The notes under the pieces are model-generated. The model worked only from the letters and a program-made list of their open reading frames with translations. It was not told the origin of the DNA and did no database searches. The translations under genes were made by a program, and so were the position numbers. From NCBI RefSeq assembly GCF_002305855.1, contig NZ_CP022163.1, forward strand, positions 8,623,765 through 8,687,764: a stretch of DNA of 64,000 bases, given 5' to 3'. This document shows positions 44,741 to 54,255 of the stretch, one piece after another. Every line of letters starts with the position of its first letter. The first letter of the stretch is position 1. This DNA is from Melittangium boletus DSM 14713. Lineage in GTDB: Bacteria; Myxococcota; Myxococcia; Myxococcales; Myxococcaceae.

Positions 44741-47221
44741 TCAGTCCAGGAGGTTCGCCAGGCCCGCGTACGTATTGGAGCCGGGGAGGCCGTCGATGGG
44801 GCCCGCGTAGCCGCCTCGGCTCGCCAGGGACTGGAGCACCTTGTAGGTGTTGGTTCCCGGCACGCCATCGATGGGTCCCGAGTACCCGGCGCCGCTCAAG
44901 AAGGTCTGGAGGCCCTTCCACGAGTTCACCCCCAGCGCGCCATCGATGGGGCCCATGTACCCACCCAGGCGCGCGACCCGCTGGAGCGCCGCGTAGCTGT
45001 GGGTGCCCATGACGCCGTCGATGGGGCCCGTGTACCCAAAGCCCCTCAGGACGGTCTGCACGCCTTTCCAGCCGTTGGTGCCCATGACGCCGTCGATGGG
45101 GCCCGTATAGCCTCCCTTCGCGGCGAAACGCTGGAGCGCCTTCCACGAGTTGGTGCCCATGGCGCCATCCACGGGCCCCGAATAGCCGTAGCCGCCGAGG
45201 ACCTGCTGGACTCCCTTCCAGGTGTTCGTGCCAGGCACGCCGTCCAAGGCCCCGGTGTATCCGCCCGCTTGGGCGATCCGCTGCAGCGTCACGCCTTGTG
45301 CGTTGCCGACGGGCGGCACACCGCCGGATGACCCGTTCAAGTACGCCTGAATCCCGTTGTACGTGTTGGGTCCGGGGATGCCATCGATGGGGCCCGTGTA
45401 GCCACCGTCCTGGGCGAGGAGTTGCAATCCCTTGTAGGTGTTGATGCCCGGCACGCCGTCGACGGGCCCGTCGTAGTACCCCAGCTCGCGAAGGACCGTC
45501 TGCACGCCCTTCCAGGTGTTCGTGCCAGGCACGCCGTCGATCACGCCGGTGTAGCCACCCCGACGGGCTAGATTCTGCAGGATCTTTCCCTGCTCGACGG
45601 TGATGGCGGGGGCGCTACCACCCCCCGAGCCGCCCCCGGGGATGGCCGTTGGCGGGGGAGGGGTCACGCCATCCGGCGGCTGGCTCAGTCCGGCGAACGC
45701 GGACAGCCTGGCGACGTTCAGGTCGAGGGGAATTCCATTCTGATTACCGGACGAGGTGTACTGGTGCAGCTCCCACGTCGGAAAGGCCGAGCCGATCGTC
45801 GGGTTGCCCGGCGTGCCCGTGTAGTGGGCGATCCACAGCTTCGAGCCCACGGCCTGGGTTTGGGTCCAGGTGTTGGACGTGAGCAGGCTCGAGTAGGTGT
45901 ACAGGAACGGGGCCTTCCCCAGGCGGGCCTTGACCGCCTTCATGAAGACCGCGGTCAGGGAGTCGTTCCAGAAGATGCCATCGTCGATCGCCTCGTTGTC
46001 GAGCACCAGGAGGTCGCCCACCCGATGGTCGTACAGGTGATCCACGAAGTACTGCGCGTCGCTCCCGGGGTCGGTCGAGCCCGCCACCCAGTAATGCCCG
46101 ACGATCAACCCGGCCGCGCGAGCGCGAGCGACTTGCTGGGCGTAGTACGGCGCGACATAGCGGGGTGAGACATTGGAGCCGCCTGCCTTGACGATCGCGA
46201 ACTGATAGCCGGCGCTGCGAATGGCGTTGAAGTCCAGATCCCGCTGGGTCGTGCCGACATCGATTCCGTAGACACCCGTCATCCCCGTGGGGGGAGAGGT
46301 CCCGGTGTCCTGGGCCAGCCAGTTGTTGAGACCCGCATAGGTGTACTGTCCCGGGAATCCGTCCACGGGCCCCGTGTACCCTCCGAGTTGCGCGAGCTTC
46401 TGGACGCCCTTCCAGGTCTGCTCTCCCGGGGCGCCATCAACGGGGCCGGTGTAGAAGCCCTTGTTCTTGATGACGGTCTGGACGCCCTTCCAGGTATTGG
46501 CTCCGAGGACACCGTCCACCGGGCCCGTGTAACCCCCCCGCTGGGCGACGCGCTGGAGGATCTTTCCCTCCTCGACGCTGACCTGGATTCCCCCGGAGCC
46601 TCCTCCGGGAGCGGTCCCTCCGCCGGAGCCGGTGCCGAGCACGCTCCGAATCAGGGGAGCGGGATCGCTGACGTTCTCGCCGAACGCGCAACGATCCGTG
46701 GAGCCTCGGGTCAGGTGAAGGTGCGGCCCCGACCACGCCGACCCATGATCGTCTCCGGGACCCGCCGCATAGGCGATGATGTCCCCTTGCTGGACGAAGT
46801 CGCCCACGGAGACTCGGGTCCGGATGACGTGGTCGTACCCGGAAAAGTCGCCGGGCGCGGATTCAATCGCGATGGTGTGGCCCACCACGGACGAGTATTG
46901 GACGCGGCGGACGGTACCAGAGCGCAGCGCGGGGATCGCTTGACCGGCACTGGCGGCGATGTCGAGCCCCCGGTGACCCAGGGGGCCGTAATAGGGGCCG
47001 GTGACTCCGAAACGGTTGCGCCACTGTCCTTCCGAATAGAAGGCCTGCACGTTCGCCGTCGCGGCGCTCGTCACGGTGGACGGTGAGGTCGTCTCCTGGA
47101 CCTCGGCGTCCTCCGGGCCCATCCCCCCACAGCCAGTCAGGGCCACCAGGCCCAACATCAGTTTCACGGTGGTCGCGGTGAAACCCTGGAAGAAGCTTCT
47201 CGAAGTGGATCGACCGTTCAT
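44741..47221 (-). CDS. Multidomain peptidoglycan hydrolase: M23, GH25 and 13 binding repeats
   Basis: An 826-residue lipoprotein (VALTGC lipobox). Residues about 60-205 form an M23-type endopeptidase (GHRGLDIAA, GPHLHLT metal ligands). Three PG_binding-like repeats follow (YTGPVDG-x-x-G-x-x-T). Residues about 320-510 are a GH25 muramidase domain (YGIDVGTTQ, DLLVLDNEAIDD, LWIAHYTG, WELHQYTS), then ten more repeats. Two catalytic domains attack peptide and glycan bonds of murein, suggesting a predatory or self-wall lytic enzyme. Some standard GH25 acidic residues may be altered, so activity needs checking by alignment. Confidence 0.85.
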   Translation of the reverse strand: MNGRSTSRSFFQGFTATTVKLMLGLVALTGCGGMGPEDAEVQETTSPSTVTSAATANVQAFYSEGQWRNRFGVTGPYYGPLGHRGLDIAASAGQAIPALRSGTVRRVQYSSVVGHTIAIESAPGDFSGYDHVIRTRVSVGDFVQQGDIIAYAAGPGDDHGSAWSGPHLHLTRGSTDRCAFGENVSDPAPLIRSVLGTGSGGGTAPGGGSGGIQVSVEEGKILQRVAQRGGYTGPVDGVLGANTWKGVQTVIKNKGFYTGPVDGAPGEQTWKGVQKLAQLGGYTGPVDGFPGQYTYAGLNNWLAQDTGTSPPTGMTGVYGIDVGTTQRDLDFNAIRSAGYQFAIVKAGGSNVSPRYVAPYYAQQVARARAAGLIVGHYWVAGSTDPGSDAQYFVDHLYDHRVGDLLVLDNEAIDDGIFWNDSLTAVFMKAVKARLGKAPFLYTYSSLLTSNTWTQTQAVGSKLWIAHYTGTPGNPTIGSAFPTWELHQYTSSGNQNGIPLDLNVARLSAFAGLSQPPDGVTPPPPTAIPGGGSGGGSAPAITVEQGKILQNLARRGGYTGVIDGVPGTNTWKGVQTVLRELGYYDGPVDGVPGINTYKGLQLLAQDGGYTGPIDGIPGPNTYNGIQAYLNGSSGGVPPVGNAQGVTLQRIAQAGGYTGALDGVPGTNTWKGVQQVLGGYGYSGPVDGAMGTNSWKALQRFAAKGGYTGPIDGVMGTNGWKGVQTVLRGFGYTGPIDGVMGTHSYAALQRVARLGGYMGPIDGALGVNSWKGLQTFLSGAGYSGPIDGVPGTNTYKVLQSLASRGGYAGPIDGLPGSNTYAGLANLLD

Positions 47222-47257
47222 TCATCTCCTCGGCGTTGGATGAGGCGGCGCAGCCGC

Positions 47258-48030
47258 CATTGTCCCATGGGTGGAACGAAGTGTGCGGAGCGGCAATCTA
47301 CTGGCGGGAGAAGGGGCGATGTATATCTCTCTCACACGCAACGCCGTCGCCGAGACGGCGAGCCACCCCCCGAGGAAAGACATGAGCAAGCCCTACAGCC
47401 GTCTGGACATCAACAACGCCGCGGTGCTGCTGGTGGACCACCAGGCGGGCCTGCTGTCGCTGGTGCGCGACTTCAACCCGGACCAGTTCAAGAACAACGT
47501 GCTGGCGCTGGCGGACCTGGCGGACTACTTCAAGCTGCCGACCCTCCTGACGACGAGCTTCGAGGACGGGCCCAACGGGCCGCTGATGCCGGAGTTGAAG
47601 GCGAAGTTCCCCCAGGCGCCCTTCATCGCGCGCCCCGGACAAATCAACGCCTGGGACAACGAGGACTTCGTGAAGGCGGTGAAGGCGACGGGGCGCAAGC
47701 AGCTGCTCATCGCGGGGGTGGTGACGGAGGTGTGCGTGGCCTTCCTGGCGCTGTCGGCCATCGAGGCGGGCTTCGAGGTGTTCATCGTGACGGACGCGTC
47801 GGGGACGTTCAACGAGGTGTCGCGTCACACGGCGTGGAACCGGATGTCGGAGGCGGGAGCGCAGCTGGTGACGTGGTTCGCCGCCGCGTGCGAGCTGCAC
47901 CGCGACTGGCGCCGTGACGTGGAGGGGCTGGGCTCGCTGCTGTCCAACCACATCCCCGACTACCGCAACCTCATCACCAGCTACAGCACCTTCAAGGCCG
48001 CCTCCTCCCCGGCGAAGCCGTAGCCGGCAA
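47258..48030 (+). repeat. Direct repeat, copy B (isochorismatase and leader)
   Basis: This is the uninterrupted copy of the 40579-41320 plus 42994-43025 segment. Similarity includes 124 bp of leader with the same potential promoter region and ribosome-binding site. Confidence 0.88.
47382..48023 (+). CDS. YcaC-like isochorismatase family hydrolase, copy B
   Basis: A 213-residue intact copy of the family with Asp in LLVDHQAGLL and Cys in GVVTEVCVAF. These enzymes hydrolyse small amide, ester or enol-ether substrates; the substrate is unknown. The native C-terminus (FKAASSPAKP) shows what copy A lost. ATG 47382 with GAGGAAAG upstream. It is convergent with the glucuronan-lyase-like gene. Confidence 0.9.
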   Translation: MSKPYSRLDINNAAVLLVDHQAGLLSLVRDFNPDQFKNNVLALADLADYFKLPTLLTTSFEDGPNGPLMPELKAKFPQAPFIARPGQINAWDNEDFVKAVKATGRKQLLIAGVVTEVCVAFLALSAIEAGFEVFIVTDASGTFNEVSRHTAWNRMSEAGAQLVTWFAAACELHRDWRRDVEGLGSLLSNHIPDYRNLITSYSTFKAASSPAKP

Positions 48031-48079
48031 CGGGGCAGGGCGCGACGGAGGCTCGGCCTTCATCGCGCCCTGTCCGGGA

Positions 48080-48844
48080 CTACCACTGATCGGGGTCGGC
48101 CTCGGCGAAGGTCGTGCCCGCGCTGATCTCATCGAACCAGATGCTGCGCGTGCCCTGGCTGCCCTGCATGTAGCCGTTGTCGTGCCAGCCGTTCGCGTAG
48201 AGGCCGACGCGGAACTGGAAGTACCGATCGTCGGAGATGGTGGTGCTCAGGTTGTACTGCTCGAGCACCTTCTTGCCATCGAACCAGAGCTTGTAGAAGC
48301 CGGTGCCGTCGCTCGCCCACTTCGCCTGGACGATGACCTTGTGCCACTCACCGGCGGTGACGGTGGCGAGGTTGCCGAACGTGACGGTCTTCTGCGCGCA
48401 GATCGAGCCCTGCTTGACGCGCGTGAAGAGCTGATTGCCCTGGAGCCAGATCATGCTGGACGGCATGTAGTCGTCGCAGCCGGTGTTGGAGAAGTCCGCG
48501 ATGAACTGGGCGATGTTGAAGGACTGGCTCTGGAACTGCCAATCCTGCTGCAGCCGGAACGCGAAGCCGTAGAAGCCCGTGTCACCGCGGCGGTACACGT
48601 TGTTCTTCACGACCTCCGAGTGATAGCGGCCGCTGTACGAGGGATCGTAGACCTGGGTCACCTTGATGGAGGTCGGGCCCTCGTAGGAGAGGTTCGTCAC
48701 CTCCTGCACGGTTCCTTTGTGCTCCCGGTTGATGGAGTTCCAGCCAGAGACGGTACCGGTGTTGCGGAAGGGATCGGCCTCCGCCGTCAGGGCAAAGGCA
48801 AGCAAGGATCCACCCACGACGGCGCTGATGTTCTGGGTCTTCAT
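48080..48844 (-). CDS. Secreted polysaccharide lyase, PL20 (glucuronan lyase)-like
   Basis: A 254-residue protein with a signal peptide (residues 1-22, ending TAEA). The rest fits a beta-jelly-roll polysaccharide lyase: FYGFAFRL, IADFSNTGCDDYMPS, GEWHKVIVQAKWASDG, FRVGLYANGWHD and a terminal ADPDQW, reminiscent of fungal PL20 glucuronan lyases. It would cleave beta-1,4-linked glucuronan by elimination outside the cell. The family assignment is from memory; another PL/GH16-like jelly roll is possible. ATG 48844 starts the signal peptide. Confidence 0.7.
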   Translation of the reverse strand: MKTQNISAVVGGSLLAFALTAEADPFRNTGTVSGWNSINREHKGTVQEVTNLSYEGPTSIKVTQVYDPSYSGRYHSEVVKNNVYRRGDTGFYGFAFRLQQDWQFQSQSFNIAQFIADFSNTGCDDYMPSSMIWLQGNQLFTRVKQGSICAQKTVTFGNLATVTAGEWHKVIVQAKWASDGTGFYKLWFDGKKVLEQYNLSTTISDDRYFQFRVGLYANGWHDNGYMQGSQGTRSIWFDEISAGTTFAEADPDQW

Positions 48845-48895
48845 TGATCTCGAGGGTTGAGGGGGGGGAAGGAGTAGGGGGCTGATTCCGGTCAT

Positions 48896-49119
48896 GAACA
48901 GGCCGGGAACGGCCTCTTAACCAGGAAACGCCGATTTACATACCATAGTTGATAGTCGTGTGAAACCTTATTTGACTGTGCGTCACGGTCGCCTCTCTGA
49001 CGACGTGGGTGTCGATGACACGTGACACGTGTCACCCATGCTCGGATTGGTTTTCCAGAGCAGTCCTTTCAGGCAGTTTTGTCTTGAGAGGAGGGGAAGG
49101 CGTATGAGGAGCGGGACCT
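48896..49119. other. Divergent intergenic region with a perfect palindrome
   Basis: The 224 bp hold a 19-bp palindrome at 49016-49034 and an AT-richer stretch around 48935-48980 that could contain the promoter of the lyase gene. Nothing else is recognised. Confidence 0.45.
49016..49034. promoter_or_regulatory. Perfect operator-like palindrome
   Basis: TGACACGTG-A-CACGTGTCA is a perfect 9-bp inverted repeat around a single base, 86 bp upstream of the methyltransferase start at 49120 and about 170 bp upstream of the divergent lyase. It also contains CACGTG boxes. It probably binds a symmetric regulator; a transcription terminator is less likely because neither neighbouring gene ends here. Confidence 0.5.
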
Positions 49120-50082
49120 ATGAGCGATGATTTTCTCACCGTCTGGAATCACTACCGTACCGAGGGCCTTGGAGCCGCTGCTCGCGCCGCGACATCCACT
49201 CCGGAGAGCCTTCTGTACCTGGCGATGTTGGCTTTCGCCGATGAGCGCTACGCCGAGGCCGCCACCTTCGCGGAGAGGGCGGCGCGGGCCGCCCCGGACG
49301 CGCTGCTGCCCCGTGCGGCGGCGACCTACCTCACCCGGGTAGCGCGAGAGGGCAAGCGCAACGTCTATGTATCGGCGGAAGGTTTCAGTGTCTTCATCCG
49401 AGGCGGTGGCAACGTGCCGCTGTACCGGGAGACGAGCGCGGCGTTGGTCCGCTGCTATCCCAGTGAGCCCTTCGAACTGCTCGACATTGGCGTCGGTGAC
49501 GGGAGGGCACTCCTGCCCGCGCTGACGCCCGCGGTCCGGCGGGTGACGCTGGTGGAACCCGCGACCCCCTTGCTCGAGCGCACCACCCAGGAACTCGCCA
49601 CCCGGGGGGTGGCGTTCGACGCCTTCGCCGGAGGTTTGGGGGAGTTCGCGGCCGAGCCCCACTCGCGGTCGCGCCGCTGGGCCGTGGCTCAAGCCACCTT
49701 CAGCCTGCAGTCCCTGGAGCCCTCCGCCAGGCTCCCGTTGCTGAGTTGGCTCCGCGCCCGGTGCGATGCGCTGCTGATCGCCGAGTTCGATCCTCCGTCC
49801 ATGGACGAGCCGCTGAAGCCCGAGACCGCGAGGCATGTGCTCGCCCGCTACCGCGAGGGATTGGCGGAGTACGTGGGCGCGGACTTCGAGACGGTTGCCC
49901 AGGGTTTCCTGATGCCGGTGCTGTTCGGCTACGTGGATCGCGGCGCGACCCGCACCAACTTCGAGCAGCCGCTTTCCCAGTGGGAGCGGCTGCTCGGCGA
50001 GGCGGGCTTCTCGCGGGTCGAACGCAGGCCGCTGTACCCCTACTGGTGGGCTCCCGCGGGGCTGCTCGTGGCGCGCGCGTAG
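49120..50082 (+). CDS. SAM-dependent methyltransferase with a helical N-terminus
   Basis: A 320-residue protein. Residues 1-80 are helical and TPR-like (YLAMLAFADERYAEAATFAERAARAAP). The AdoMet motif LLDIGVGDGRALLP follows near residue 125, with LVEPA as the acidic post-motif. The C-terminal region includes a DPPSM segment and a WWAPAG end. Substrate is unknown. ATG 49120 follows a weak GGAGCGGGA site. Confidence 0.8.
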   Translation: MSDDFLTVWNHYRTEGLGAAARAATSTPESLLYLAMLAFADERYAEAATFAERAARAAPDALLPRAAATYLTRVAREGKRNVYVSAEGFSVFIRGGGNVPLYRETSAALVRCYPSEPFELLDIGVGDGRALLPALTPAVRRVTLVEPATPLLERTTQELATRGVAFDAFAGGLGEFAAEPHSRSRRWAVAQATFSLQSLEPSARLPLLSWLRARCDALLIAEFDPPSMDEPLKPETARHVLARYREGLAEYVGADFETVAQGFLMPVLFGYVDRGATRTNFEQPLSQWERLLGEAGFSRVERRPLYPYWWAPAGLLVARA

Positions 50083-50342
50083 CCGTCGAGGGCCGCGGCT
50101 ATGGGCCTGGGGCGATGGCGGTGCTATCTCCTTGAAACGACTCCGCTTTTCCGAGCAGCCCCCGCATTCCTGGACGCATCGCGGGACTTTCTTCTTCGAC
50201 CGAGGCGACTGGGTCTCGCACTCTCGTCCGTTTTCATGAAAAATCATGAAGTCATGAAAATTTCACCGGATGGAAAGGCACCGAGCGTACCTCGATGGAC
50301 TCCGGCGTTGATGAGCGGGGAGGAGGCTGGGGGGGAGTGGGG

Positions 50343-52001
<1,659 letters not shown>

Positions 52002-52010
<9 letters not shown>

Positions 52011-53060
52011 GATCGCGAACTGCCCCAGGTTGTAGCGTCGGCTGGTGAGGTGCCACACCAGGCTGCCGGAGATCCACTGGGAGCACACCTCCCAGAACGC
52101 CTCCAGGGGGCCCGGCTCGCGCGGACGCAGGGCCAGGAAGCTGGTGAACCGGGCCTCGTAGAAGCGATTGAGGAACGACACATACCTGCGGCTGTCGGGG
52201 AAGTAGGACTTCAGGCGCAGGTGCTCCTGTTCCTGGGCCTCCTCCTTGCTCAGGGACAGCACGTCGTTCTGCAACGCGACGAGGTCGGCCGCGGCACGCT
52301 TCATCCGCTCGGCCAGGTCCCGCTCGTGCGCGGGCAGGGGCGTGCCCAGATAGGCGAAGCAGAACTCGAGCTCGGGCCGCATGCCGATCGTCTTGCACCG
52401 GTTCTCCAGGTAGCGCTCGAGCGGCACCTTCTGGTCGAACTCCAGGAGGAAGCCCTCGAAGTAGCCTCGCGTGTCGCGCACGATGATCGAGGTGTCCAGG
52501 CCCTCGCGCTCGATGTCCTCCAGGACGATCCGCAGCAAGGCGTTGAGCGTGTTCACCCACGGCAGCCGGCTGACGTGGCTCCGGTCGTCGAGCCATCCCG
52601 TCAGATCCCTCACGACCTCCTCGCGCAGCTCCGGCGGCACCGAGGGCCCATCGACGAAGTAGTCGAGGGCGAAGAACCAGTCCATCCGGTCCTGGCTGTT
52701 CTGCAGATAGAGCGGGGAGTCGCTGCTGCTCGTGAAATAGGTGAGCAGATCGAGATCACTGTGAGTCAGGTGTGAACGGAGCTGCTCGAGTTCCGGAAAG
52801 CTCCCGCGTTCACACAACCCCAGCGCCACCGGATACGTGCTGGCGATGACGCGGTATTCGGAGAAGTCGAGGGGCCAGTCGACCCGGTGACGCGCGCCAT
52901 CCACCTGGATGTCGAATGCGACCTTGTCCTTGCTTCCAAGCTTTTGGATGAGTTCATCCATGTACGCGTATCTGGGGTCCTCCCGAACGGCCCTCAGGTA
53001 CGGCTGGGTTTTCGCGGCTTTCCGCCTGTCATTGGAATGGAACGCGGCCTTCGCCGTCAT
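52002..53060 (-). CDS. Class I terpene cyclase
   Basis: A 352-residue protein with class I terpene synthase landmarks. The NSE motif is perfect: NDVLSLSKE (Asn265, Asp266, Ser269, Lys272, Glu273). An Arg pyrophosphate sensor lies upstream (ENRCKTIG, Arg221), and the C-terminal RY pair is present (SRRY, residues 341-343). The aspartate-rich motif is a variant, LDYFVD (Asp133, Asp137), instead of DDxxD/E. Such enzymes cyclise prenyl diphosphates with Mg2+; the product cannot be read from sequence. ATG 53060 has GGGGAG 8 nt upstream. A methyltransferase gene lies 190 bp upstream in the same direction. Confidence 0.88.
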
Positions 53061-53250
53061 ATGAACTCCCCATCGTGGTGGATTGGAACGATCAGCGCCC
53101 GGGCTCTCATTGAATAAACAAACACATTTATTCGATGCAAGCAAATGGGCGGGGAGCGGGAGAGGGTCTCGCGCGGCCAAACCCTCTCACGTCTGATTCG
53201 CTTGTTTCCCATCCTTCCAGGGAAGTCCCCGCGGCCGGGGGGGGAAGGAC

Positions 53251-54060
53251 CTACTCCACGTGGGAGGGTTTACGCCCGGTCACGATGAACTTGTTGTAGA
53301 AGAGGACGCACCCCGGCGTGTCGAGCGCCTCCAGGTACTCCCGGTGGAAGCGCCGTGCCTCGGGCACGCTCCCCAGGACATGGGAGAGGACGGGCTCCAG
53401 CGCGAGGATGCGCTGGTCCAGCAGCATGCGCTCCTGGGCGAGCATGTCGCCACTCCACTCGAGGACGTCGATGCGCCACTGGGTCTGGATGAACCCCGCC
53501 TTCACCAGCAGGTGGGGCAGCTTGCGTCCGATGCGCAGATCCACCGGGAACCGGGTTTCCATCTTTCGCAGCGCCTCCCGCAACCATTCCGAGGGCTGGG
53601 GGTGGAGATTGAGGAAGCCTCCGTCGAAATCGATGAGGAGCAGGTGCCCGCCGGGCTTGAGGCAGCGCAGGAAGCCGGTGAGCACCGCCGAATGGCTCTC
53701 CGGGGGCAGGTGCTGGACGACGTAGCGGCACAGGATGATGTCGAAGTGCGCCTCCGGGTAGTCGAGCCGGGCGAGATCCTGGACCTTGAAGCGGAGCCGG
53801 GAGAAGCCCTTCGCGGCGTCGCGCGCCTGCGCCACCCGGACCTCGGAGAGATCGCACCCCTCCACCTCGCAGCCGGGGTGCTCCTGGGCCAGGTACCGCG
53901 TGACGATTCCCGAGCCGCATCCCGCGTCCAGCACCCGCATTCCGTCTTGAATGGCCGGCAATCCGGAGAGGGCGAGTTCGCGCTGATAGTCATATCCAGA
54001 AAGGCCGGACTGGTGCTCCAATCGGTTGAATTCTGATTTGGACTCGAGAACGTAGTTCAT
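53251..54060 (-). CDS. Class I SAM-dependent methyltransferase
   Basis: A 269-residue UbiE-like methyltransferase: VLDAGCGSGIVTRYLA (motif I), EGCDLSEVRV, DIILCRYVVQHLP and LKPGGHLLLIDFDGG. Its position directly upstream of the terpene cyclase, same strand, 190 bp apart, suggests modification of the terpene or its precursor, but this is inference, and it does not look like the known geranyl diphosphate C-methyltransferases. ATG 54060 fits the family start. Confidence 0.87.
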   Translation of the reverse strand: MNYVLESKSEFNRLEHQSGLSGYDYQRELALSGLPAIQDGMRVLDAGCGSGIVTRYLAQEHPGCEVEGCDLSEVRVAQARDAAKGFSRLRFKVQDLARLDYPEAHFDIILCRYVVQHLPPESHSAVLTGFLRCLKPGGHLLLIDFDGGFLNLHPQPSEWLREALRKMETRFPVDLRIGRKLPHLLVKAGFIQTQWRIDVLEWSGDMLAQERMLLDQRILALEPVLSHVLGSVPEARRFHREYLEALDTPGCVLFYNKFIVTGRKPSHVE

Positions 54061-54168
54061 GTTTCCTCGGCCTGTATGGAATGTCTGGCTTTGGGGGTGA
54101 TGGGAGGCATTGGGGGGATGCCTTGGATTCCCATCGAACATGGTATTCCCGTGTTCCAGAAATGCGAA

Positions 54169-54194
54169 GGCCCGAAGGGGAAACCCTTCGGGCC
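54169..54194 (-). terminator. Terminator hairpin of the LysM/C39-like gene
   Basis: GGCCCGAAGGG pairs perfectly with CCCTTCGGGCC (11 bp) around a 4-nt loop, about 60 bp after the stop at 54256 on the minus strand. On that strand it is followed by a modestly T-rich stretch. Confidence 0.8.
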
Positions 54195-54255
54195 GGGGTG
54201 AAGCGGGGGCGGGGGAGGAAGAGGCGCCTCCCCTCGGCCCTGGTGTCAGCGGGGA

